The translations under genes were made by a program, and so were the position numbers. Shown here in pieces: positions 16,659 to 25,705 of a stretch of 39,443 bases of DNA. The notes beneath the pieces were generated by a model. That model worked only from the letters and a program-made list of their open reading frames with translations. It was not told the DNA's origin and did no database searches. The stretch's first letter is position 1, and each line of letters begins with the position of its first letter. The stretch comes from Candidatus Obscuribacterales bacterium (GTDB lineage Bacteria; Cyanobacteriota; Vampirovibrionia; Obscuribacterales; Obscuribacteraceae), in NCBI GenBank assembly GCA_019747875.1, contig JAIEQI010000218.1, positions 1-39,443 of the forward strand, written 5' to 3'.

Positions 16659-19325
16659 GTGGTTTCAATAAATAAGAAGGCACAGGCAACTGTGCTGGGT
16701 ATCATTTCGCTTGCTTTTGCATTACCAATGCAAGCTGGAGCTTATTCAAACGACGATCTAGTTTATATGGTCCGTGCTGAGGAGAAAGCATTCGGTCATG
16801 CCGATTTGAAACTCTCGCTGGATCAGCGATTGGACGCCCTGGAAGCGAGCGTTGTTGGCTCCAGACAGTCGGGTACGAGTTCTCAAAGACTCAGAAGAGT
16901 GCTAGAGAAACTCGATATGGTCGCAGCACCAGCAAAAACAGCCAAGTCTTCCGAAATCAAGAAAGCAAAAACTACCAATAAAAGGAACGCCAAGCTCAGG
17001 TCAGCAAAACAGAGCAAACGTTCTACAGTCAGACAAACTAAGCCTCTCATTGCAACAGAGTCAAATGCAACCTCGATGGAGAGCGTAGCAACAGTTCCAA
17101 CAGCAACTGCAGCAGACGAAAACAATCAAACCGCATCTGCACCGTCAGAAGTCGCCGCAAACGAACAAATTGGACCATCACCGGTTGCGATTGTCCTACT
17201 TGCGGCAGTCGGAGCCGTCGTCCTTGGTTGTTTGGGAATTGTTGTCTACTTGTTCTTGCGTGTCAAAGATGAAACAGTTTCATATGCTAGGGAAACTAAT
17301 GCCGAGCTGTTGGGACGTCGACGCTCATTCTCTCTTCAAGACGACGATGAGTATGAACAAGAGAGCTTCGTTCCATCGCAGTCCAGTACAGGCGCTTTCA
17401 ATGAAACAGAGTCGATGGCTCCTGATTCGCTTGCACAACGTTCCTGCGAAGCTTCGGCCAACAATGAAGCTTCGTTCGAGCACGAAATCTTCGACGCTGG
17501 TTATTCCGACTTTGCAGTCGAGTATCAGTCAGCAGATGCAGTCAAGGAAATTGTTGAACGATTCTCCGTGACCGTTGACGAGTTCGCTACTTGTTTCAAT
17601 GAGAAAACGATTCAAACAAATACCGTCGACTCGGTGCTCCCGATCATGTCGATTGATTCTCCTACCGCCGCAATGGAGCTCTGGGATGAGGCTCCAGCGT
17701 CATCTATTAATACAGCCGCACAAGTAAAAGCGATTGCTCCAGTGACACCGATTTCTTCAGTAACCCCGGTTGCTTCAGTAACCCCGGTATCTTCAGTAAC
17801 CCCGGTATCTCCAGTAACCCCGGTATCTCCAGTTGCTTCAGTAGCTTCAGTAGCTCCAGTTGCTTCAGTTGCTTCAGTAGCTCCAGTAGCTCCGGTTGCT
17901 CCAATTGCTCCAGCACGAAGCCGGCAAGATGCCGGCGCTCCCGGGACAGCAACAGTAGCATCGACGTCCACGACTTTTAAGCAATCAGATTCCGGAACCG
18001 CACTGCCTGCCATGGTTGCAGCTCCACCGCCAATCGTGCCGGATCAAATGTATGCTCTCGGCACAACCGGAAAAGAAGCGAGCCGAAAACTCGAATTAAT
18101 ATTGGATGAAAACCACGTCGCTGATGGATTTGCCTCCTGGATGCGAAGAGTTGTCGAGGCAGCGCACTCAAGCGCAGAACAAACAGCTAGCTTCGTCCAT
18201 CTTCACACACACCACAGCTTTCTCGACAAAGAGGAGGCACAAGAGACGACCTATACAATATATACAATGCCGTCGGAAGAAACGGCAGCGGCACGAACTG
18301 ACACAGAAACAGCTGCACCGATGAACTCTCCCGTTTTGTCAGCGTCATATGCCGACGAAGATGAGTACAATGCTGAGCTCTATGATACCTACACAAACCT
18401 CTCGGTAGCTGAGTTTTTCTGGAGCGACATGCCCCCCAGCAGACAAGAGCCGTTGATGCAAAACAGTTACAAATCATCGACACTTATTTCAACCGAAGAT
18501 TTTCTTGCCGGATTAACCAATCCTGAAACAGAGGAACAACAAAAGTCCCCCTCAACTGAAGCTACAGGTTCCCCAACTGGGCTAGTTGATTCGTGCGATT
18601 TTGTGGCAAAATACGCACATCCGAATTCTTGCACGATCAATCCTGATGCATTTGCTGGCTTGAACGCCGTTCTTGCATCGGCCTATAAGGTAGACAATAC
18701 TATGGACAATCAAAATACAGAAAATTACCAAGCTTATGACATCGATTTTTCTTCTAACAACGATCCTGTAAATGGTTCCGCTCCATCAAATCAAGAAGAG
18801 CCCATCGTCGAATATTCAGTGAGCGACTTCCTGGGTGATACCGCTGAGCCCCCGACTGCAATTCTTACAGTCTCTGAGATCAGATCGCGTAAGACAGCCG
18901 AAATCGAACTCGCTCCGCAATTTGCTTCCGCAAGCGGAGATGATGACGAGGAAGAAGAGGAAGAGGAAGAGGAAGAAGAAGGCGAAGAAGAAGAGGAAGA
19001 CGAAGAATTCGAAGAGGAAGAAGAGGAAGAAGAGGAATTCGAAGAGGAAGAAGAGGGCGAGGAATTTGCACAGTCAGCTCAAGAAGTTGAGTGGACCAGC
19101 AATGAATACGCTGAACTTGCAAAACAGCTCATTCTCTGCCTTTCCGAAATTTGCGAATCAGCCCATTCACCGAAACCACGTGCAGGTCGTCGCACCTTGC
19201 AAAAGTTAGCATCGCGCAACAGCATCGGAAAGTATTCGTTCTCCAGTAATGGTCAAACGAAATTGGTCTCTGCTGAATCCCAACTTCAATTACGAACCTT
19301 GTTCTCTCAAAAAGAATCTGCTTGA
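16659..19325 (+). CDS. single-span membrane protein with VTPVS repeats and Glu-rich tail
   Basis: I do not recognise this 888-residue protein. Residues 1-28 are a clear signal peptide (IISLAFALPMQAGAYS). Residues 53-88 contain LSLDQRLDALEASVVGSRQS and RLRRVLEKLD, an R-L-x-x-L-E-x-x-V-x-G pattern found in short helical repeats of exported proteins. A Lys/Arg-rich stretch follows. Residues 174-202 are a membrane span ending in RV-K. The C-terminal 690 residues would then be cytoplasmic if the signal is cleaved: acidic sequence, a Val/Thr/Pro/Ser array (360-420), a REP-derived segment (420-430), more acidic sequence, and a nearly pure Glu/Asp run at 764-803. The last 85 residues are helical. The GTG start follows GAGGGG by 8 bases. 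Function unknown; scaffolding or cation binding is a guess. Confidence 0.75.
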   Translation: MVSINKKAQATVLGIISLAFALPMQAGAYSNDDLVYMVRAEEKAFGHADLKLSLDQRLDALEASVVGSRQSGTSSQRLRRVLEKLDMVAAPAKTAKSSEIKKAKTTNKRNAKLRSAKQSKRSTVRQTKPLIATESNATSMESVATVPTATAADENNQTASAPSEVAANEQIGPSPVAIVLLAAVGAVVLGCLGIVVYLFLRVKDETVSYARETNAELLGRRRSFSLQDDDEYEQESFVPSQSSTGAFNETESMAPDSLAQRSCEASANNEASFEHEIFDAGYSDFAVEYQSADAVKEIVERFSVTVDEFATCFNEKTIQTNTVDSVLPIMSIDSPTAAMELWDEAPASSINTAAQVKAIAPVTPISSVTPVASVTPVSSVTPVSPVTPVSPVASVASVAPVASVASVAPVAPVAPIAPARSRQDAGAPGTATVASTSTTFKQSDSGTALPAMVAAPPPIVPDQMYALGTTGKEASRKLELILDENHVADGFASWMRRVVEAAHSSAEQTASFVHLHTHHSFLDKEEAQETTYTIYTMPSEETAAARTDTETAAPMNSPVLSASYADEDEYNAELYDTYTNLSVAEFFWSDMPPSRQEPLMQNSYKSSTLISTEDFLAGLTNPETEEQQKSPSTEATGSPTGLVDSCDFVAKYAHPNSCTINPDAFAGLNAVLASAYKVDNTMDNQNTENYQAYDIDFSSNNDPVNGSAPSNQEEPIVEYSVSDFLGDTAEPPTAILTVSEIRSRKTAEIELAPQFASASGDDDEEEEEEEEEEEGEEEEEDEEFEEEEEEEEEFEEEEEGEEFAQSAQEVEWTSNEYAELAKQLILCLSEICESAHSPKPRAGRRTLQKLASRNSIGKYSFSSNGQTKLVSAESQLQLRTLFSQKESA
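17725..17910 (+). repeat. 9/18-bp tandem array coding SVTPV/SVAPV units
   Basis: About twenty 9-bp units with forms such as TCAGTAACCCCGGTATCT encode alternating V-T-P-V-S, V-A-S-V and V-A-P-V. Identical adjacent units show recent slippage. The unit length keeps the frame. The array runs directly into the REP-derived segment at 17916. Confidence 0.8.
17916..17946. repeat. REP-like palindrome inside a coding sequence
   Basis: This 31-bp segment is identical except for one base to intergenic 32952-32982. Its core, GCCGGCA-AGA-TGCCGGC (17920-17936), has the same 7+3+7 design as the other intergenic palindromes. It lies in frame within the 888-residue gene and is translated as R-S-R-Q-D-A-G-A-P-G, without a stop. 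Confidence 0.85.
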
Positions 19326-19352
19326 CACAGTCAGAGTCTCCTGAGTTATACT
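19322..19352 (+). promoter_or_regulatory. possible promoter for ABC transporter operon
   Basis: TTGACA (19322-19327) and TATACT (19347-19352) are good boxes but are 19 bp apart (18 if TTATAC is used). The -35 overlaps the stop of the preceding gene. If used, the leader to the ATPase gene would be about 380 nt long, which is unusual. Confidence 0.35.
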
Positions 19353-19741
19353 AGTAATTCGTCCCCGAGTTGGGAGTGAGCCAATGATCAACTCAATTGG
19401 AAAAATTCCGCCGCTAAGAAATTGACGTGCTCCGCCGTCAAGTCGTATTCGCTCAAACAAGCAGAACCGCCGCTGTTCCAGCTTGCTAGATTGACCGCGA
19501 GAATTCGATTTGGACGCGTCAAAGTGGTGCGATTGAGTGCGTAAGTTTTCGACCGTGCATAGATGCAATCTAGTCTCTGCTAACGAATTCGATGAGTTCT
19601 ACCAGCAGGTGACTTAAAACCGATAATGCTGCATCATATTTAGATAGTGACCCGGTCGATCGCAAGATCTCAGCTCGCGGCAGAACTCTAGTCAGAAGCT
19701 CGAATGTGCTCCCAATCTGCACATTCTCGGGAGATAATTTT
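19353..19741. other. intergenic, about 390 bp
   Basis: I see no gene, palindromic unit or strong stem-loop here. The last part carries CGGGAGA, the SD of the ABC ATPase gene. A long leader or a small RNA cannot be excluded. Confidence 0.4.
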
Positions 19742-20488
19742 ATGGATCACATTGTTGAGGTGCGGAATCTCCGCAAGGACTTTGGAGATACCACAGCAGT
19801 CAAAGACATTTCCTTCTCCGTAAAGAGGGGAGAAATTTTTGGTCTGCTCGGACCCAATGGAGCCGGAAAAACTACGACTATTCACATGATGCTTGGCTTG
19901 ACCAGACCAAGCCAAGGTCACATCAAGATTTTTGGACAAGACCTCGAACAGCATCGTGTGGAAATTTTGGAGCGTTGCAATTTCGCATCAGCTTATGTCT
20001 ACCTGCCCTGGAATCTGAAAGTCTGGGAGAACTTGTATATTTTTGCCGAGATATACGGTGTAAACAAGCCGAAAGAAAGAATCGAATACCTGCTTGATCT
20101 TTTCGAAATAACCAAGCTGAAAGGACACATTACAGGCACACTCTCGGCAGGCGAGCAGACACGCCTAAATCTTTGCAAAGCCTTTCTGAACGAACCAGAA
20201 GTGCTTTTATTGGACGAACCTACTGCCAGTCTTGATCCCGATCTTGCCGACAAGGTAAGAAAAATTCTCAGGCAATTGCAGAAGGAAAAATCCATTACGG
20301 TGATAAACACTTCTCACAATATGCTTGATGTTACTGAGCTTTGTGATCGAATCGTCTTCGTGCACAACGGGGAGTTGATCGCAGAGGGAAAGGCAGACGA
20401 GCTGATGGAGCGATTCGGTGGTGCCTCATTAGAGGAAGTGTTCATAACCATCGCCCGCGGCGGACATCTTGAAGGAGCAACAAAATGA
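19742..20488 (+). CDS. ABC-2 type exporter, ATP-binding subunit
   Basis: This 248-residue protein powers the permease encoded next. All nucleotide-binding motifs are present: Walker A GPNGAGKTT (37-45), signature LSAGEQTRLNLC (134-), Walker B VLLLDEPTASLD (154-165) and switch histidine in NTSHNM (His192). The stretch FASAYVYLPWNLKVWENLYI resembles the subgroup of ATPases found with ABC-2 exporters of polysaccharides, lipids or drugs. The frame is open 12 codons further upstream, but the ATG at 19742 has GGGAG at the right distance. Its stop overlaps the next start in an ATGA, a sign of coupled translation. The substrate is unknown. Confidence 0.92.
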   Translation: MDHIVEVRNLRKDFGDTTAVKDISFSVKRGEIFGLLGPNGAGKTTTIHMMLGLTRPSQGHIKIFGQDLEQHRVEILERCNFASAYVYLPWNLKVWENLYIFAEIYGVNKPKERIEYLLDLFEITKLKGHITGTLSAGEQTRLNLCKAFLNEPEVLLLDEPTASLDPDLADKVRKILRQLQKEKSITVINTSHNMLDVTELCDRIVFVHNGELIAEGKADELMERFGGASLEEVFITIARGGHLEGATK

Positions 20489-21276
20489 ATTGGCGACGAG
20501 TGAGAGCCTTATTGCTCAAATTTGCATTCATCTGCTCGCGGAACACTTTTCGTGCAATGGACGTGTTCTTCTGGCCGATGATGGATCTGCTTGTCTGGGG
20601 CTTCCTGACTGTGTACATGCTGAGGATGGGTAACACCGTTCCCGGTGCAATCACATTTCTCATTGGTTCAGTCATAATGTGGAATGTCCTCTACCGAGCA
20701 CAACAAGTAATCAGCGTCGCCTTCCTCGACGATGTCTGGTCACGTAACTTGCTGAATATATTTGCAGGACCAGTGCGCGTGAGAGAGTACATAGCTGCGA
20801 CTTACATAACGGGATTGATACAATCAACGATTGTCATTCTTTTCCTTTCAGCAGCGGCAGCGGTGTTCTATTCATTCAACATTCTGGTACTCGGGATTCC
20901 ACTGGCAGCGCTATTCATCAATCTTCTTCTCATGGGATGGTGGTTGGGTCTTTTGACGACCGGAATTATCGTCCGATTTGGACCGCCCGCCGAAGCTTTA
21001 GCTTGGGCAATTCCATTTCTAGTTCAGCCGGTGTCAGCTGTCTTCTATCCAGTCAGCATCCTGCCACCATGGTTGCAACCGGTTGCGAAGATCATTCCTT
21101 CAAGCTACGTATTTGAAGGAATGCGGCAAATCATCGAACACAAAACATTTGACGGCAACTCGCTGTTCATCTCGTTCGGACTGAACGTAGTCTTCATGAT
21201 CATGGCCGCCTTGGTTTTCCGCTACTACTTCGAAGAAGCGCGAACAAAAGGCTTACTGGCAAAGTACGGTACATAG
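20485..21276 (+). CDS. ABC-2 type exporter, permease subunit
   Basis: This 263-residue membrane protein shows six hydrophobic segments, at about residues 30-48, 56-75, 108-132, 138-160, 172-192 and 228-247. This is the ABC-2 layout. VSAVFYPVSILPPWLQPVAKIIPSSYVFEGMR near residues 182-215 is the characteristic re-entrant/extracellular segment before the last span. It starts inside the stop codon of the ATPase gene (ATGA). The pair makes a complete homodimeric exporter. The substrate cannot be read. The gene ends just before a cluster of REP-like palindromes. Confidence 0.9.
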   Translation: MNWRRVRALLLKFAFICSRNTFRAMDVFFWPMMDLLVWGFLTVYMLRMGNTVPGAITFLIGSVIMWNVLYRAQQVISVAFLDDVWSRNLLNIFAGPVRVREYIAATYITGLIQSTIVILFLSAAAAVFYSFNILVLGIPLAALFINLLLMGWWLGLLTTGIIVRFGPPAEALAWAIPFLVQPVSAVFYPVSILPPWLQPVAKIIPSSYVFEGMRQIIEHKTFDGNSLFISFGLNVVFMIMAALVFRYYFEEARTKGLLAKYGT

Positions 21277-21306
21277 GAACAAGAGTCGCTATGGATAGTA
21301 TGGGGC

Positions 21307-21454
21307 GCGGACGTCCCGTCCGCCTATAAGTATGGGTTGCGGACGTCTCGTCCGCACCATATAGTTGCAACAATCTTTGTAATTGGGAATCTCGAATAAG
21401 TGCGTATATCTAGTCGCGGATATTAGCTTCAGCATGGGCGGACGGGACGTCCGC
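21307..21454. repeat. three REP-like palindromic units
   Basis: Units at 21307-21323 (reverse orientation, loop TCC), 21339-21355 (reverse, loop TCT) and 21438-21454 (forward, loop GGA), all with intact GCGGACG/CGTCCGC arms. The two reverse units are a close pair, 32 bp from start to start, and the third faces them across about 80 bp. They lie between the convergent exporter operon and the 502-residue gene. Confidence 0.88.
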
Positions 21455-21493
21455 GCTCCATACGAATTGCCACTAGAAGTGGTGCCATTGCCT

Positions 21494-21529
21494 TGAAAAG
21501 AAAGGAGCACCGGTAGTAACCGATGCTCC
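21494..21529 (-). terminator. rho-independent terminator
   Basis: On the minus strand GGAGCA-T-CGGT, loop TACT, ACCG-G-TGCTCC forms a long stem with a single mismatch, followed by TTTCTTTTC. It lies 52 bp after the stop of the 502-residue gene and should end its transcript. Confidence 0.85.
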
Positions 21530-21580
21530 AATTTCATTTGCTACAGCAACACAAAGCGCTGCTGTGAATTTCCAATCCGA

Positions 21581-23089
21581 TTACTGACCTTGCAGACCTT
21601 GGGTCTTGAGCATGGCCATAACCTTGTTGCGGACCATTTCCAATTCGCTGGCAGCGACGAAGCTTACGCCATATTTCTTTGCGGTTTGCATTGAATCGAG
21701 TCCGTTCAACATGCGAACGATGCGATCTTTGTCAGCTGAAGCGGACGATTGATCGAGTTTCAATTTGCCGATGATAGCCGAAATGTTCGAAACTCTTGCA
21801 GATGTATTTGCAGGAACCATCGAGAAATCGGAAATCATCATATCGAGTTTGCCTTCGATGTCTTTGCACTTTACGGCAAGCTCAGCATCGTTGGCCGATG
21901 ACTTAATTGCGGTGTCGATATCAGCGAGGATAACGTCTACGTCCTTATCATTGATGCGGTGTGAGAAATCAGCGAGGCTGAGTCGACGCACTAAGCGCTG
22001 AACTTGCTCTCTGCCTTCTTCAGTTTCGCCATCTTTGCGGAGGACGCGTCCAAGCCAGTCTTGCAACATGCGCAGGTCCATGGACATAAAGCGAACTTCT
22101 TCCTTACGCAGTTCGCGTTCGACCAGGTCAACACCAGGTGTCGGTCCCGGATAAGCCTTCTTGAGTTCGGAAATCAGTGCCAACTCGTGTTGCATGCGCA
22201 ATCCATCAATTGCACCAAGGTTTCCGTTGCGAGCGCCGCTTTCCAACAACCGGGTGATTTCGGCGATTGCCTTATCAATTTCGGTTTCGGTTGGCAGTGA
22301 GCTGCAGCCTTCATAATGGGTTGCGAGCAAGCGCTTGAAGAGCTGTTCTTTCACTTGCGGGGTCGCAAGACGGCTATGTGCTTTGTCCTGGAGAACCTTG
22401 TACAGCTCCTGACGAACTTGGCGCAAATGATCGGGCTCAATTTCGAAGCTCTTGTAGGTCGACAAGCTGCGAGCGCAAACCGAATTACGTGCAATGTAGT
22501 TATCTGTTCGGAGAATCAAATCGTCGAGTTTTTCGATATCGATCTTGTTATATGTCAAAGCACGCTCAAGTTTGTCATTCAAACTCGAAAGGTCAATTGC
22601 AAGTACGATGAATTCCCAGAAATCATAGAATTTATCGTTGTTATAGAACTGCTTTCTCAACCGATGGATCGCTTTGAGGCGCTCCTTATAAGGATCCGCT
22701 GCTGACGGCATAATCTGCTTCGATTTTTGCAGATTGTCGAGCTTGTTTGTGAAAGTGGTCATCAAATGATCGATGCTAGGGTGTTGAGCCTTCGCTTCTT
22801 GTGCTTTTGCTTCCAGTTCTGCCCAGACTTCTTCAACGCTGGAGAGAGAATAAGCATTTCTGAGAGACTCGGAGAATTTGTCGGCATCTTCTTTGCTAAT
22901 GCGTCCGGCAGCAATTGCATTGTTTAGCTGCTTTTGGGCTGCGGTGCGCACATCTTCAACCGAAATCGGTGCATAGTTGGTTGAGCCTGGAACAGGTGAT
23001 ACAGCGCCAGCGCTCATAAACCCGCTCAAAGCGAAGCTAAGTGAAAGAGTTCCGATTATCGAAACCTTTTTGCTTTTTCCGGAAAACAT
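21581..23089 (-). CDS. secreted alpha-helical protein of unknown function
   Basis: I do not recognise the family. The frame is open to 23164, but the ATG at 23089 has TAAGGAG (23102-23096) at the right distance and begins a clear signal peptide (MFSGKSKKVSIIGTLSLSFALSGFMSAGAVS), so I start there, giving 502 residues. The mature part is almost wholly alpha-helical and charged, with heptad-like stretches (for example VEEVWAELEAKAQEAKAQH and ISAIIGKLKLDQ) and only a few cysteines (RNSVCARS, GCSS). Segments beginning DVRTAAQKQLNNAIAAGRIS and DADKF resemble short helix-hairpin units that recur loosely along the chain. It is monocistronic, with its own terminator. Probably periplasmic or cell-envelope located. 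Confidence 0.75.
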   Translation of the reverse strand: MFSGKSKKVSIIGTLSLSFALSGFMSAGAVSPVPGSTNYAPISVEDVRTAAQKQLNNAIAAGRISKEDADKFSESLRNAYSLSSVEEVWAELEAKAQEAKAQHPSIDHLMTTFTNKLDNLQKSKQIMPSAADPYKERLKAIHRLRKQFYNNDKFYDFWEFIVLAIDLSSLNDKLERALTYNKIDIEKLDDLILRTDNYIARNSVCARSLSTYKSFEIEPDHLRQVRQELYKVLQDKAHSRLATPQVKEQLFKRLLATHYEGCSSLPTETEIDKAIAEITRLLESGARNGNLGAIDGLRMQHELALISELKKAYPGPTPGVDLVERELRKEEVRFMSMDLRMLQDWLGRVLRKDGETEEGREQVQRLVRRLSLADFSHRINDKDVDVILADIDTAIKSSANDAELAVKCKDIEGKLDMMISDFSMVPANTSARVSNISAIIGKLKLDQSSASADKDRIVRMLNGLDSMQTAKKYGVSFVAASELEMVRNKVMAMLKTQGLQGQ

Positions 23090-23339
23090 TGAATACTCCT
23101 TATGAATTCGTTCTGCACCGGAAGTTGTCCTCTTAACAACGGTCGGCGCATTAGCAACATTCAAACTTGAATTCGATGAAATATATCACAAAGGAGCGGC
23201 TATTTAGGGCATTGATGACAAATTTTCGGAACAGATTGGGTGAGGGTGATTGTTTACATCTATTGGATCAAGCGATGCCAATCGTTCAAAATACTCTATA
23301 TAGCAGACCTAGCAGACGGATCATCAAGAGGAAACGAGA

Positions 23340-24341
23340 TTGCGCAAGCCTGTTCTAGTTAAAATCGCGGGAGTAGCTCCGGTAATCCCTGAGCGCATTC
23401 TGAGCAATAGTGATCTAGAAAAGTTGGTCGAAACCAACGACCAATGGATTGTCGAACGCACCGGCATTAAGACCCGCCATATTGTTGATCCAGGAGTCGC
23501 GACATCAGACTTGGCGGCCATCGCAGCGAAGCGAGTGATTGACGAGGCCGGCCTCGATGCAAAAGACGTGGATCTGATAATAGTCGCCACGATTACTGCC
23601 GATATGTCACTGCCGGCTACCGCTTGTCTAGTCCAAGACAAAATCGGAGCCAGCAAAGCATGGGGCTTCGATCTCTCAGCCGCCTGCTCCGGATTCCTCT
23701 ACGCTTTACAAGTGGGCGTGCAGTTTGTTGCTAACGGCACACATAAGAATGTAATCGTGTGCGGCGTTGACGTTATGTCTACTATCGTTGATTACACAGA
23801 CCGAAAGACCTGCATAATATTTGGCGATGGTGGTGGTGCCGTTCTTTTGCAGCCTTCAGCCAGCGAGGAGGATGGATGCTTTATTGACTTCCTCCATCAA
23901 GTGGATGGATCAGGTGGTCAATATCTCTGCGTACCGGGTGGTGGCAGCCGTAATCCAGCAAGCCATGAAACCATTGATCAGCGAATGCACTTTGTCAAAC
24001 AAGATGGTGCCGTCGTATTTAAGTTCGCGACAAAGAAAATGGCGGATCTTTGCGTTCGCCTCCTTGAAGAACACAACCTCACCGGTAAAGATCTCGATGT
24101 GTTCGTCCCGCACCAGGCAAATCTGCGAATCATCCAATCAGCAGTGGAACGCATGGGGATGCCACAAGAAAAAGTAATTATCAACATCGATCGCTACGGT
24201 AACACCACAGCCGGTACCATACCTCTTGCACTATGCACAGGTTTGAAGGAAGGTAAAATCAAGAAAGGTGATCTCGTTCTTCTCGCAGCGATGGGCGCAG
24301 GATTTTCCGCCGGTGCATGCTTGCTGCGCTGGGCATATTAA
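23340..24341 (+). CDS. fabH: 3-oxoacyl-ACP synthase III (KAS III)
   Basis: FabH starts fatty-acid synthesis by condensing acetyl-CoA (or another acyl-CoA) with malonyl-ACP in the cytoplasm. The 333-residue protein has normal length and the complete Cys-His-Asn triad: Cys116 in SAACSGF, His258 in VPHQAN and Asn288 in GNTTAG. Other family marks are NDQWIVERTGIKTRHI near the start, IFGDGGGAVLLQ and GAGFSAGACLLRW at the end. The start is TTG at 23340, with GAGGAAA a suitable distance upstream; the LVKIAGVAPVIPERI N-terminus fits the family. It stands alone, convergent with proA 15 bp away, not in a fab cluster, so it may be the general initiator or a paralogue for another ketide. Confidence 0.93.
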   Translation: MRKPVLVKIAGVAPVIPERILSNSDLEKLVETNDQWIVERTGIKTRHIVDPGVATSDLAAIAAKRVIDEAGLDAKDVDLIIVATITADMSLPATACLVQDKIGASKAWGFDLSAACSGFLYALQVGVQFVANGTHKNVIVCGVDVMSTIVDYTDRKTCIIFGDGGGAVLLQPSASEEDGCFIDFLHQVDGSGGQYLCVPGGGSRNPASHETIDQRMHFVKQDGAVVFKFATKKMADLCVRLLEEHNLTGKDLDVFVPHQANLRIIQSAVERMGMPQEKVIINIDRYGNTTAGTIPLALCTGLKEGKIKKGDLVLLAAMGAGFSAGACLLRWAY

Positions 24342-24356
24342 TTTTGATTGAATGGT

Positions 24357-25697
24357 CTACAAATCGCGATGAGTAAAGGATCTTGCGTTTGGACCGGCGT
24401 AGTCGCCAACGATGTGTCCGGCGCCTTCGATTTTATACTTGTAGGTAACTAGCCCCTCGAGACCGACAGGTCCGCGCGGATGCATGCGGGCAGTGCTTAT
24501 TCCAACTTCGGCGCCAAAGCCGTAGCGGAAGCCGTCGGCAAATCGGGTTGAGGCATTCCAAAAGACACCGGCTGAGTTGACCTTTTGAAAGAACGTTTCG
24601 AACTTCGCCTTGTCTTCCGTAATAATCGATTCAGTGTGGGCAGAACCAAATCGGTTGATGTGTTGAATTGCTTCTGATAGAGACTCCACTGCCTTGATGG
24701 AGATCACTAGCTCACAATATTCTGTCGTCCAATCGTCTGACGTGGCTAGTTTCAACAAGCTGCGATCGATCTCAAACTTTGATGCATTCACTGCTGCCAT
24801 GCAGGATTCATCTAACCGAACTTCCACTTTTGATTTCTGTAATTCGGAAGTTATCCTGGGCAAGAACGATTCCAATTTTTCTTTGTGAATCAACAACGTC
24901 TCGACTGAATTACAAGCTGACGGATATTGCGTTTTTGCATCCAACACGATCTTCAGCGCTTTATCTTCGTCAGCGGCATCATCTATGTAAATATGGCAGA
25001 CGCCATCAGCATGGCCCAAAACAGGAATGCGAGTGTTGTCCTGAACGAAGCGCACCAGATCGTTCGATCCGCGAGGTATTACCAAATCAACAAACTCGTC
25101 GGCTTTCAACATTTGGTTGACGTCTTCGCGTGTTTCCAACAATACTACGGCACTCTCCGGCAATCCGGACTTCGTCAGTGCGGACTTCAAGACCTTATAG
25201 ATTATTCGATTGGAATTTTCCGCTTCCTTCCCGCCCTTCAAAAGGATTGCATTGCCCGACTTAATGCTGAGAGAGACTATTTGAGGAAAAGCATCCGGCC
25301 GAGATTCGAAAATGACTGCAACAAGTCCGAGCGGGCAAGAAATGCGAAACAGATTCAGACCCTGATCCAACTCTCTGGCTAAGGTGCATACACCTAGCGG
25401 ATCAGCTAGTCTGGCGACCTGGCGAATTCCTTCAGCCGCGTCGGCGATTTTTTTCTTGTCGAATTTCAAGCGTCCATAGAGTGCTTCCTTAATTCGTCCT
25501 TGTTCGACTTGCTCTTTTGCATAGGCGAGATCTTTAGCGTTCTCTGCCTCAATTTCATCAGCAGCGGCTTCTAATGCATCGGCCATCGCGATCAACGCAT
25601 TGTTGCGCTGCTCTGCAGTGGCGGTCGCGAGCTCGGTAGAAGCTAGTTTTGCGCCCGCCGCTTCTTGCAAAATTATGGAAGATACAGTTTCACCCAT
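24357..25697 (-). CDS. proA: gamma-glutamyl phosphate reductase
   Basis: ProA reduces gamma-glutamyl phosphate to glutamate semialdehyde with NADPH, the second step of proline synthesis. The 446-residue protein has the aldehyde dehydrogenase fold and family marks: CPLGLVAVIFESRPDAFPQI (121-140), GNAILLKGGKEAENSN, LVIPRGSNDLV, PVLGHADGVCHIYID, catalytic Cys262 in YPSACNSVETLL and FGAEVGISTARMHPRGPVGL near the C-terminus. It is slightly longer than the common 415-420 residues, owing to small insertions. It is the last gene of the proB-VOC-proA operon; its ATG is only 8 bp after the VOC stop, with a weak SD. Confidence 0.96.
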   Translation of the reverse strand: MGETVSSIILQEAAGAKLASTELATATAEQRNNALIAMADALEAAADEIEAENAKDLAYAKEQVEQGRIKEALYGRLKFDKKKIADAAEGIRQVARLADPLGVCTLARELDQGLNLFRISCPLGLVAVIFESRPDAFPQIVSLSIKSGNAILLKGGKEAENSNRIIYKVLKSALTKSGLPESAVVLLETREDVNQMLKADEFVDLVIPRGSNDLVRFVQDNTRIPVLGHADGVCHIYIDDAADEDKALKIVLDAKTQYPSACNSVETLLIHKEKLESFLPRITSELQKSKVEVRLDESCMAAVNASKFEIDRSLLKLATSDDWTTEYCELVISIKAVESLSEAIQHINRFGSAHTESIITEDKAKFETFFQKVNSAGVFWNASTRFADGFRYGFGAEVGISTARMHPRGPVGLEGLVTYKYKIEGAGHIVGDYAGPNARSFTHRDL

Positions 25698-25705
25698 TTC
25701 TCAAC

